Shown here piece by piece: positions 36,801-47,292 of a DNA stretch of 64,000 bases. Every line of letters begins with the position of its first letter. Position 1 is the first letter of the stretch. The notes under the pieces are model-generated. The model saw nothing but the letters and a program-made list of their open reading frames with translations, was not told the origin of the DNA and ran no database searches. The position numbers were made by a program, and so were the translations under genes. Where the stretch lies: the NCBI GenBank assembly GCA_032988165.1, contig JANTQF010000136.1, positions 1-64,000 of the forward strand, in the 5' to 3' direction. The DNA comes from Emmonsiellopsis sp. PD_33. Taxonomy: Eukaryota; Ascomycota; Eurotiomycetes; Onygenales; Ajellomycetaceae.

Positions 36801-37570
36801 CTATAGATGGGCATAATATGAGTAATACTACTATTAGAATAGTGTGGATACCATTGATCTCTGGACCCAGTATGATTAGCTAGAAGAGAGCCTTGAGGTT
36901 ATAGAACTACTTATTACTAATCCTATTAGAAATCCTTTTAGATGTTGAAGTCACATTTCATAATAGAGTTATAAGTAGTAAAGTAGATACTACCACTCTT
37001 AAGACTAAGCACACAAGGCTGGAACCTAGAATAGGGCCTGAGGATCATGGAACTACTCATTGCTATTAGTAGTGAAGTGCCTACTATACTGACTATGTGG
37101 ATTTTAGTTGTAGAATGGCATTGATTATTAGATTGTCATGAAAGCAGTTAATAAGTTTTGAAGGGATAGGATTTTTGGCAAGTGCATTATTATTATCTGT
37201 GGATAAGATTGATATTGACTCAGCTGATTTCTTTATCTAAGAATAATAAAGATGTATGGTAATAATATTAATAAAACCTGAATTTTCAATAAAAAGATAA
37301 TAGCTGGAGTCACACTTGAGTAAAGAAAATTAGAGTCAAACATACTTACTAGATCATTGCAGAATCTCCAGTAAAGATATTATCTAAGTTATAGCTATAT
37401 ATTTATCTTCATTGTAGCCCACAGATAGATTGAGAACATCAGAACTAATGAAGATGATCAAAAAGATGGTTAAAATAACAGTTTATCTTATAACTAGTGA
37501 TTCCAGGTAAGACTGACTGAGTAGCTTTATTATTCATAGACAAATATAAACCATACTATTCTAAATGTAG

Positions 37571-37980
37571 GTAAGACTGCAACTAAAAAAAAAAAGTCCC
37601 TACTGAATTCAAATTCTAAAGTTTGTTTTCTGGAATTCCACAAAGGGAGTCATTAAGTTCTAAGAGAAGAAACCACTAGACCACTGAATTCAGAGAAGAA
37701 CTGAAGTAATATCAACAAAACTGTACTTAATAGACAGCTAATAAGAATTAAAAACCATGTGACTATCACATATAGTAAGACTGTAATTAAAGAAAAAAAA
37801 AAGTCTCTACTGGATTTAAACTCTAGAGTTTGTTTCATGGAATTCCACAAAGGGAATTGTGGAATGTCAAGGAAGAAACCACTAAACCACTGAATCTAGA
37901 GAAGAACTATAGTAATATCAATAAAACTATATTTAGTAGACAGTTAATAAGAACTAAAAACCACACAACTACTGATAATC
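37571..37980 (-). ncRNA. Two tandem tRNA-like (Pol III/SINE-like) units, decayed
   Basis: Two copies about 204 bp apart. Read on the minus strand, each has an A-box (tggtctagtgg at 37683-37673; tggtttagtgg at 37889-37879, both fitting TRGYNNANNGG). A B-box-like sequence follows about 60-70 nt downstream (aatttgaattc; gtttaaatcc, differing from GWTCRANNC by the expected C-to-T). Then comes a run of 11 or 10 T, a Pol III terminator. No closed cloverleaf with a matched acceptor stem is seen, so a tRNA-derived SINE or an eroded tRNA pair is more likely than a working tRNA. Confidence 0.5.
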
Positions 37981-38353
37981 ACCTCAGAATACCCTGATAG
38001 AGTAAGTTATGAGGGTATAATCAGCAGAGAATAATAGACTTTGAAATAATATTATAGGTATAGTATGAGGTTCTACTCTATTATGACAGAGTGAAAGCTT
38101 TATTCTCTTGATTGCTGATCCAGGGTGAGTTGGGCATGTTAGTCTGGATATAAATATATATATATATTTTTTATATTTTACTCTATATATATATGTTTTC
38201 TTCATCATGACCACTATAAACACCAATCTACTAATAATGAAAATAATAATACTTGCATTAGAAAGCCCTGCATTCAGGCTATAAATTAATATCACTCTTG
38301 TCTTCATTAAATAATGGACTGTTATATTAATATACTAGATAAAGTATGAAGTA

Positions 38354-38500
38354 TCTTCTTAACCAGTAATGAGGATATTTTAGTGTCTCTCTTTTACTAC
38401 CCAGGTTTGACCAACTAGTGACCTTATATGGAAATATTCAAGGCTTTTCATTGGTAGCAGAAAAAGGACACTAAAATATACTTACTACTGGTTAAGGAGA
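38354..38500. mobile_element. 147-bp MITE with about 45-bp inverted repeats and TA flanks
   Basis: The left arm starts tcttcttaaccagtaatgag and the right arm is its complement with a few transitions (tctccttaaccagtagtaag). The arms continue through atattttagtgtc. A TA dinucleotide lies on each side (38352-38353 and 38501-38502). This fits a Tc1/mariner-type or other TA-targeting MITE inserted in the hAT element. Confidence 0.75.
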
Positions 38501-39381
38501 TAAGCACTGAAAGTAACATGAGACTGATTAGACAGCTTTATTATTCATAAATAAAGATAAATCAGACTATTCTAAATGTGATAAGAATGCAACTAGAGCT
38601 TATTATTTCTAGATGAGAAATATAAAGCTTCTTAGTAAATTAATCTTATTAGGTCTAATTATATTCCTTATTCATATTATTATATCAGATTGAGTTAGAC
38701 TGAGTCTTGAGAGTTAAAGATCTCTCTCTTTCCCTTCTTACTCTTATATTTTATAATATTCTCACTGTCAAGTTACTAACATCTACATACTTATCTCTAA
38801 TAAATAAATCTTTATATCTATACTAGTTGATATGCTCTCCCCTTTCTAACAGCCCTGTTACATTTAATATCCTCTCTCACTTTACTACCAGGGAACTGGG
38901 CCAGTTGTGGCACAACTTGGCAAAACAAGCTTTATACAGGCCAGTTTTAGCTGCATGGCAAACTCACTTTACTATGCCTATTAGCTATGAACAGTAGATT
39001 CCATGGGATTGTATGAGTAAAGAGAGTAAGTAGTCTTCTCTAATCTCTTAATTTCTCATGTATTTTAGCTGATGAATAAAGTTACTAATGAAATTATCTG
39101 TCTAGTATTCTCTACTATATTCTTAATCCTTCACAACACTCTTTATTCCACCCTTTGGATAAGCACTCAACTCTAAACTAATAGCAAATTTTTGTTGGAT
39201 GCAGATAATAACTCTAATCCCAGAACCCTTCACAATCTCAACAAACTACAGAGATTAAATATATAGAGACATTAATATTACTACTAGGGTAGTATTTTTA
39301 CTGCATCTGTTGTCCACAGACAACATTTTATATTGAATATCTCTATATTATTGTCCATGAATAACTACATTTTTAATGCAG

Positions 39382-39403
39382 TTATTATCCACAGATAATA
39401 ACC
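39382..39403. repeat. Perfect-arm palindrome gttattatccacagataataac
   Basis: gttattatc and gataataac arms around a 4-nt centre, just upstream of the helicase reading. Two related copies lie within 100 bp upstream (near 39310 and 39350). Candidate subterminal or regulatory repeat of the hAT element. Confidence 0.6.
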
Positions 39404-39467
39404 TTTTTTGATGAACTACCTCTTGAAATAAACATCAACTAACTATTTTAAATATCAGTTTTAAATA

Positions 39468-41396
39468 ATGAATCCTCTGAAGTCTTCTGACATAGATCTG
39501 AAGCCTTCTGACACAGGTTCAAAGCCTTCTAATATAGATCAATCATTTTCATCTCTTGAAGGAGCCAACATCTAATAAGCCTCTATTCTAGCACCCAAAA
39601 TGATAACAACTTAGAAGGCATCCACTATGCAGCCCAGCAAAAATGCAGGCAAAAGAGCACTGAGGAAGAAGAAAGCTGAGACAATAATCACTACTAAAGA
39701 TGTTAAATAGACCTGTGATTTCCTTCTAAAAGGAATTTACTGCTTCAAGTTTGGACTTAAATATACTGAATTTTACAGGGATCAAGGACTTATAATTGAT
39801 TACTTGAAGAACTATCCTAATATAAATACTCTTTATTTACTCTTCATAAAAAATCAATTATTATTTAAGAAGTACATTGCACTGCATGGGAACAACTAGA
39901 TGACCCTACCAGAATTAATAAAATAGAGAGCAAAAGACCTTACAATGTCATCTCTACTAAAGTTTTTCAAGTCAGTTCACATGACACTAGATGTTACATA
40001 AATCTTAGTCTCCTTAATAATGAAAATTGACTGGCAGGTAGTTCAGAACTTATTTAACATCACTAAAATAAATATTGTAGAATACTGTGCATTCCTGACA
40101 ACTATTAATATCTGTCTTCATGTGCTCAACCAGAATGAAGATCAGTTCTTTCATTACTATATGCTAGATATTAAAGCTGAGGCTATATTACTAAACTTGA
40201 AGGATTTTTATAAGGTCTATGTACTTTTGCATTATTAGATTCATATTCATGTAGAATAAAAGTAAAATAAGTAATTAGTAACATTAAATAAAACATGAGT
40301 TTAAAATAATACAGTTAAGTTAATAATATATATTAATGAGCTCCTTCCTGAGAAACAGGACAACTTCATGTAAGAACCCATTAAGGCTCTAAATAATGCA
40401 GGTGATCTCAGTTTTAACTGGAATTTACCCTCTAATAATGAAGAGGGGGTTGATGATGCAACCAACTCTCTTAAGATAGTCAATTTATTATCTGAGAATA
40501 ACAAGTCTGAGGAGAATGTGCTCAAGATGAACTCATAAGTAAAACTTGCACTGATAACATACCATTAAAAGTACAAGCTGTATATATATATGATCAAGTA
40601 CATAATAACTGAGAGAGACCATTGAATGGAAGGCTCATTATCTCTATAAAATCTAGATCAGGAAGTATTAAACATTATTGAGATTATAATGAATAGTGTA
40701 ATGAATAAGAAGATAATTAAGGTACTATATGCATATGATAAAGTTGATCATGTAATGATAAGAGAGCTATTCCATGCCTGCTATAATATACCTATAGTTA
40801 CTAATATATTGATAATGTTAAGCATGAAGAAAGATCAAGTATTAACTTTAAATATATTACAGTCTGTAAAGCTACATCCTCATCAGGTTAATAATGTGAT
40901 AGTGATATTTGAAATGAAAAGTAAAAGTTTTCAAAAGGTTCAAAATGATAAGTCAGCTTTGCATGCCAGGATCCTAGTAGATACTATAGGTCTTAGAAAG
41001 ATATTAACCACATTATCTTTCATTTTGAAGGTATGGGATGTTGATGTTTTAAATGGCAAAGAGCTAGCCAGGCTAATTATTATAATAATCTCATTAGTTA
41101 CTACTTAATTATAGTGGAGTAATTATAGTAGATTTTTTCTGCATTTATTATCTTTATGATTTATAGGATCATTTCATTATGAAAATAATCTAATATTCTC
41201 TTCATATTACATCTTGAAGGCAGCAATGATAGAGGCACTAACACATCCAGAGAAGTCTCAGCTCTATAAGTATAAGGCTACTGACTCTAGTCAGACAGTG
41301 TTTGTTGTATCACATTTTATATTCTAGAAGTATTTCATTGAGGTTAAGATGATAAAGAAGTAAGATATTGTAATAAATAATAATAAATTGAACATC
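39468..41396 (+). pseudogene. SNF2-family helicase carried by the hAT element, N-terminal part
   Basis: The reading from ATG 39468 stays in one register to the chromovirus insertion at 41396 (643 codons). The N-terminal 400 residues are unassigned (Lys/Ser-rich start, then helical). The SNF2 ATPase begins near 40865: SVKLHPHQ is the Q-motif region, and VDTIGLRKI at 40977-41003 is a decayed DDMGLGKT Walker A box. LTTLSFIL follows as expected. The key Lys remains but neighbouring Gly and Thr are changed. In-frame stops are at codons convertible by C-to-T/G-to-A. It continues at 58425 in the same register. Confidence 0.78.
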
Positions 41397-41650
41397 TGTG
41401 AAGGGCTACACCCTTATACCCTATATCCATAGCTTGCCTGAACTTCACTTAATCTCTAACTGCCTGATTGGATGCCTCTAACTGGGCCTTCATATGAATA
41501 TTTATCCACTCTGACCTTGCATAATTCTCTTCTGTTTATATTGCACAATCTTGCAATTCCTTTTCCTTTTTCCTTCCTTTCTCTAGTGATTACAATCTTG
41601 ATTCTAGCATATAGCTTGCACAATCCACTTATCAGAGCACACCTATTACA
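41397..41650 (+). repeat. Chromovirus 5' LTR (254 bp)
   Basis: Starts tgtgaagggctacaccc and ends acctattaca. Same length as the 3' LTR. Differences between the two are transitions, many being TG on one and CA on the other at the same site. Confidence 0.93.
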
Positions 41651-41812
41651 TTTTGTAATTACTCATCTGATCTCTTCTCAGAGATCCTCATTATATTCAC
41701 CTTCTAAATGTGACTCATATGTATAGTAGATTCCTCCAAACACAATTCACATGTATAGCAAACTCTTCTGAAATCCAAAATACAACTTACTCAGCTCAGC
41801 TCTACTAGATGA

Positions 41813-42777
41813 CATGTCAGTGAAAGACCCTAAAGCCCTGATGGCCCATATCAATATCTCATGAGATTTTCCTCCAAACTTTCCAAATCCTCCAAACTTC
41901 CTGAATTCTTCAAACTCTCTGAATCTGAACAATCTTTTGAATCCATCATGAATATGAACTCTCCACATAAAGATAGCATCTCTTCTCAGGGCTCTGATAC
42001 TGAATTCTGAAACTTCATTCAGCAGCTCACAAATAAGATTAACCTCATTGCTGAATAAAATCACACACCCACATCAACTCTAGTTCCTACTCCAACCCCC
42101 ACTTACCTGACTGCTCCTTTCAATGACTTCCTGAAATGCTCAAAGGAGAGGCTTACCACCCTCAAGAAATTCACAGGCAAATAAGTCTCTGAATACTCTG
42201 CCTGGCACCTCAGTGTAGAGGCTAAAATCACTTTAGATAGCCTTGCAATCAGATCTCTCACTGATCAGACCTGATACATCTACACCTGACTCTCTGATAT
42301 CACTATCACCTGATTCCACCCTTAAATGAAGGCTAATGTCAAGCTCATTCCTATAATCTCTGACATCATCCTCAATCAGCTCAACATTCTTTTCTCTGAC
42401 CCTTCAGTGGCTCAGAAGGCTCTGACCTGACTGCACAGTATTCACTAGAAGACCAATCCACTCACCATCTTTCTCCCAAGATTCAATCAGAAGATCCTAG
42501 AAGTTAGTAGTCAGTTATGGGATAATACTGTCAAGAAAGCCCTACTTAAAAAGGCCATCAAGTTTGAGCTCCTGTAGTAGACTGTCACCTCCATCAAACC
42601 TCCCACATACCTTGAATATTGTATGAAGCTCCACAGTATAGAGAACAACCTATTCAAGGTTAAGACCATTCAGAGCTAAATTTATGGTAACATTCCTACT
42701 ACCCCTGAAGCAGCCTTCCCCAGAGTAACTCAGTCTTATGATCCAAACACTATGAACTGGGAGCTAATAGCTTACAT
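41813..42777 (+). pseudogene. Chromovirus Gag remnant, N-terminal part
   Basis: Plus-strand Ty3-type Gag reading spread over frames by decay. Recognisable capsid wording includes RFNQKILEVSSQLWDN (about 42480) and ELIAY at the end (42760-42775). It is cut by B2. The zinc knuckle resumes at 54202. Confidence 0.7.
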
Positions 42778-43096
42778 TGAAGTAGGGACAGGGTGTGCAT
42801 GTCAGGCAGCACTGAACAGGGCAGCAGTAAACACAAGAAAAGAATTGATATTGATGTTGAAGCAGAGGAATGTATTGGCAATCTATAGTACAAAATAATA
42901 CAGTAATAGAATGATAAGGCAACACACAAAAGAAACAAAAGATCTATCTCAAAGAAGCATACACATGCATGAGAAATCCATGAATGAACAGATGATGTCT
43001 TGCAATGAAAGGAAAATATTTACCTTTATAGCTATGCTTGGTAGTGAAAAGTCTTGGTGAAAAATTAATCTGACTTGATGGTAGATCCTCACCACA
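42778..43096 (-). repeat. B2 LTR (left; 3' LTR of the element)
   Basis: 319 bp, starting tgaagtagggacaggg and ending ctcaccaca. Just outside it on the inner side is tatctcccctcccccta, the complement of a polypurine tract. Confidence 0.93.
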
Positions 43097-43115
43097 TATC
43101 TCCCCTCCCCCTAAT
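43097..43115 (-). promoter_or_regulatory. B2 polypurine tract
   Basis: On the coding (minus) strand aattagggggaggggagata abuts the 3' LTR. The same position in B1 (20906 onward) keeps a purine run. It is the expected plus-strand primer. Confidence 0.75.
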
Positions 43116-44136
43116 TTGCTGACCTGGTAAATAAAAGAATGGCTTAGTTTTGCAGTGAGAGCAGTGGATCTGAATATGTTGTCCTGAAATTGATCCAACT
43201 ATGTAGTCTCAAAGTCAGCTAACAAGCAGCCATGTGCTGTGTGTTGGATTGTCTGTTTGCAAGAAAGTGGCTGCATTGAGGCAAGAAGACAGCCTAGAGA
43301 TAGATGGGCAAGTTGGTAATGATGAAGTCTCTTCTGGGCTGCAGTAAATATGGCTGGTGTTTTTAGGTAGAGGCCCAGGCAGGATGGTTCATCAACAGCT
43401 TGAACCATGAAATTATAGGGTAGTAGCCTCTATGGTTAGAGATAGAGATGGGAGCTAGAACAGGATCAGTGAGAGGTTTCTGAATGAGGGGAGGGCAGAG
43501 TGTGACCCTAGGATGTATAAACTGCTGAGCAGAGGTGAGGCCCAGAGAAATGAATGGGCAGGTTGGCAATGAAGGAAGAGTGTGCCCTAGGTAGGCAGAA
43601 CAGCCTGTGAGTGCATGACTTTGTGCTAATGATCTTATATGTGATAAGATCCATAGTCCCACTGTGAGGGAAAGAAAAGGTGTGCCCTAGGTAGGCAGGA
43701 CAGCTAGTGATAGGTGATAAATGAAGATTGAGGTGAGTGGTGTGGATGATGAAGATGAAGGGATGCAAGGAGATAGAAAGTAGAGAAGGAAAATACAGCA
43801 GATGAGATTAAGAGTAGAAGGCATAGAGTAAGATATATACAGACAAGTGAGTACAGAAAGGAAAGTAAAAACAGTGAGGAAAATAAATACAGAGTAGTAG
43901 CATGCTGAGCATAGAAAAACAAAAAGAAAAATAAGGAAAATGTAGAGGAAATATAGCATGAAGATAGGCAGAGAGGGCAGAAACTAAAACCACAAGGAAA
44001 TAGACTGAGTGATGTGATGAGAAAAACAAACATGTATCAGTAGCAGTAAGAGTGACAACTATAGTAGAATGATAAGCTCTGATTGGCTGAAACATTTCCT
44101 GGCCCTGAGGCAGAAAATTGTGATTGGCTAGATTGA
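43116..44136. other. B2 3' non-coding region with short internal repeats
   Basis: About 1 kb between the extra frame and the 3' LTR. It contains imperfect direct repeats: gtgtg(a/c)ccctagg near 43499, 43580 and 43680, the latter two extended by taggcag(a/g)acagc, and gggca(g/a)gttgg(c/t)aatga near 43303 and 43555. The purine-rich plus strand yields spurious Phe/Leu/Ser-rich hydrophobic frames on minus, which I do not regard as genes. Confidence 0.55.
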
Positions 44137-46842
44137 CTAGCTGGTGTCTGTCTCCTCACAGCTGTGAACTGGGATCTCAATGGTGTCTTCTTCTGCAGTT
44201 ACACAATCACTAATGATAGAATTAAGAGGAATGTTATTGTAATGATAGTAAAAAAAACTCTACTGACTGAACAGCTATTTCTTAGCATTCATCATAGTTA
44301 TAAAGGTATGAACTGCAGCCCCTACAGCTCTCTTATGCCAGGTCAGAATGTAATTCTTAGCTGACTAATTAAATATCAGGCTAAAAAGAATCTGCTGCTC
44401 TCTCTGAACTAAAGGATCATCTTATTGCTGATGTCCAACTAAAGCTTCAGAAAGTGCACTAAAACCCATTATAGTTATAGTAGCAGGAAAGTGATAAGAA
44501 ATGCTACTGTACAGAATAGGCAGGTCAGAGAGTGTTACAGATTCATGAATGAGGTCTCAATTTGCCTGTGAGAGTTACTCCTATGTGTTACTCTCTGAAA
44601 CTTTTAAAGACTTGCTGTTTTTCTGGATTTTAATAAATCATGGAAGTATTATTCTCTGCTTAATTGTAGCTGAGCCAGTGCTCCCATGGGAAATGTATGG
44701 CATGATGATTTGTGCATCTCTCTGTTTGTAAGAAATGATCTTTCAGCTGGTTTTGAAATTCTGTAAATCTTGATTGATGAGCATCTATAGGAAGATGTCC
44801 TGAATAATTTTACCATTTAAAAACCCCCTTTCATGAAGTTGGTGATTCCACTCAGAGACATAGCAATGCATGCCAGGGACCACAGTCATGCAGTTTGCAT
44901 GATCCTTATTGGTCATGCTGACAGACTCTTGAATCATATTTGTACTATGATTCTCCTCAGTGAGACACTGAATGTTGATATTGATATGCTAGAAAAATGT
45001 ACTATCCCCCTTTCTGATGAACTTGATGTAATAAGGGTAGGAGATGAGCCTTATCTGATGATTCAGGCAAAGAGTGACATACCAGGCATAGTAAACTGAG
45101 TCCTGGCAAATTATCTGCTGAATAATTTCATGGAGTATTATGTGGAGCTACCCTAGTGACTTCTGATTCTTTTGCTGATGAAATGAGTATATATTCCATT
45201 CATATACTACTATCTTTCTGAGTATGTTATATGTAGTGGGCACATTTCCCACAGCTATCTCTATTCAGAGCCAGAAGAAAATTGGAAGAGATAAAGAGCC
45301 ATCTACACCCCAGCCATTCAGTGCAAGGTTCATATTTATGTTTCCCAGGCTGAGGTTCTTCAACATGCTCACCTAGTTTGACAGAGTGATGAAAGGGAGG
45401 GTAGCATACTTCATGTGATATATCTGAAGAAGATCCTCTGGGCAGGCAGGATAGTATCCTTTGCAAAAATAATGAAAAGTGCTATTAGTAGTATGGATCT
45501 GACCAAGATTTCTGCAGCTATTAATGACAGCCTTGAGCCTGGATGTCAAAGCTGCCTGATTCAAACCTCAAGTCAGTAAACTAATTTTCCCTCTAAGATT
45601 AACAGTATAATGATAGCATAAAGGAAAAGAGGATAATAGCTTTACAAGCTGATTTAGAAGCTTAATAAGCTGGCTATCATTCAGCTCCTTCACATCATTG
45701 AGCTGAGCTTTCAAGGTAGGCTTGACATTCTAATGACATGTGCATTTACAATGATTAGTCTCTCAACACTTTTCAACAGCTTTAGTAACATCAGGATCCT
45801 CCTTGTCAGCATCTTGATTCTCAAGCTCTGCTATTTCTTCTGGTGACAGGCTGGTGAAATAGGAGAGGCTGACATTGGACAGGAAGATAGCTATTGATGA
45901 AACTGATTGACTAGAGACATGTCTTGGGCAAGGAGCAGGTGAAATAGAGTCAGGGTTTTGAGAAGCACTAGGTAAGAAAGCAGAAGGGAATATAGGAATC
46001 AATTCAGAATGGCAGTGATTATTCTGAGAAGGGTGAGGAGAAGGTAGAGGTATTTGGCCAGTCATATAGGAATCATGTGGTGAAGCTGGAGGAGGCTGAT
46101 GCTGAAGATTTTAAGAGGATAAAGATAAGGGAATTAGTGGGTAAGAGTTAGTAGGCACAGAGAGAGATAGTGAGGTACCTGCAGCAAGAATTCTATCAGG
46201 ACCAATATAAAGTCTAGTAGCATGGATGGCTTTCATATTCAACTCAGAGCTAATAAAATCTGGCCTTGAGGCATTCTTAAGGTCTGAAAGTATCAGTTCC
46301 TTGTGAAGCTTTTTATCCTTCTCAGGATTTTGAGATAACTAAATCCATATCACCTGATTGATTCTCCTCACCACAGATGGATAGTTATAATTTCTTGCAA
46401 GGGTTGCTGCACATTTGCATCATTTATTCTTCTTCAGTATCAGTCAGAATTCATCAGTAATGACCTTCTCTCAGCATTCCACACAAGTTTTATATCCTTT
46501 CAAAGTGTGATTTCAGTGAATCCTGACTGTCTCTACCACACAATAGATCTCCACTGTCTGGTAGTAGAAGTCAGCTTCAGACATCACTGCCTGCCAGGCT
46601 CCATCCTTCTTCATCCATTCAAAATATGTAGTAACCTCCTTCTCTCTATCTTCATGTCTGCTCATGATCAGATTAGCAATTTCACACTGAACCTGGTAGT
46701 ATAGAGCTGCATGCCTGTCAAGGGTATCAATATACTTCTAAATCTCCCTGGTGGTTGACAACTTTTTCTTCCCATGCTCAATCAAGGCAAGGGAGTCAGT
46801 GGGCTTCAGGGCCAGGGCATGCAGATTTTGGCAGTTTGACAT
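44137..46842 (-). pseudogene. Extra 902-codon frame of element B, copy 2, unknown function
   Basis: Starts at ATG 46842 (MSNCQNLHALALKPTDS) about 450 bp after the integrase end and stays in one register to a TAG at 44137-44139 (EETDTS at the end); the same span exists in B1. Layout: residues 1-200 are charged and helical (YFEWMKKDGAWQAVMSEADFYYQ); about 200-270 are Pro/Ser-rich; about 285-330 are acidic, then a Cys/His cluster (ETNHCKCTCH); the remaining 560 residues have no motif I know. There is no RT, protease, chromodomain, transmembrane segment or signal peptide visible. In-frame stops fall at codons explainable by C-to-T/G-to-A. It is in the same orientation as pol, so probably an additional element-encoded protein. 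Confidence 0.72.
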
Positions 46843-47292
46843 TTTGCAGGAAGGTGGTAAGGGAAATCATAGATATAGCATTATCATAAGTTGTGTAAGT
46901 TGATTTAAAGGCAAGGCTAAGATATCTGTGATGATGGTGAGAGAGAAGTGAAGGAGAACACAGGGCAGAGTACACTCTTATGGTTTTTCAAACACAAGAT
47001 ACAAAAGGTGGCTGTGGCTGGCAAAATGAGAGAACAAGAAAGGCATACCACTATTTTGATAGCTATAAAATGAAAGAAATAAAGAAAACTGTAAAGGAAT
47101 GTAAAGATACATTTAGATCCTGGCATACTACTCATGCTGGCATTTAAACCACAAAGAGACAGCTAATAAAGGAAATAAACTGATGAGTAGATACAGTCAA
47201 ATAAAGGAAATAAAGAAAGAATGAATAGAATAAGGAAATGAATGTAGTAGTCAGATAATGACCACAAAACTTTTATCATAAGGAATTAGAGA

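Larger units (their letters stand above)
33851..39467. other. hAT middle region, degenerate and repeat-rich, no gene recognised
   Basis: 5.6 kb between the divergent transposase and helicase readings. It holds diverged internal repeats (35380-35560 versus 37110-37270; 35837-35955 versus 36945-37080; 36150-36260 versus 36790-36850), the tRNA-like pair, a 147-bp MITE and TA-rich DNA near 38152-38170. One 75-bp direct repeat brackets part of it (about 37508-37580 and 38524-38600). Frames on both strands are short and carry no domain I recognise. Additional decayed cargo genes cannot be excluded. Confidence 0.5.

Noticed and set aside
38152..38200. TA-rich run as a centromere or replication origin signal
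   Set aside because: Only a few dozen bases of tatata inside a dead transposon. AT-richness here is explained by mutation; no independent evidence.
41747..42064. 105-codon minus-strand frame in the chromovirus
   Set aside because: Antisense to the Gag leader; the GGFGKFGG-like repeats reflect a Pro/Asn repeat on the coding strand.
43687..44095. Several Phe/Leu/Ser-rich minus-strand frames resembling membrane proteins (also at 21464-21766)
   Set aside because: They come from purine-rich plus-strand non-coding DNA near the B-element 3' LTR, lie in three competing frames, and beyond the stop of the extra frame. Hydrophobicity is a composition artefact.
44833..45099. Plus-strand 88-codon frame present in both B copies (also 22612-22845)
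   Set aside because: It is antisense to the 902-codon minus-strand frame, and its conservation follows from that frame and recent common origin.
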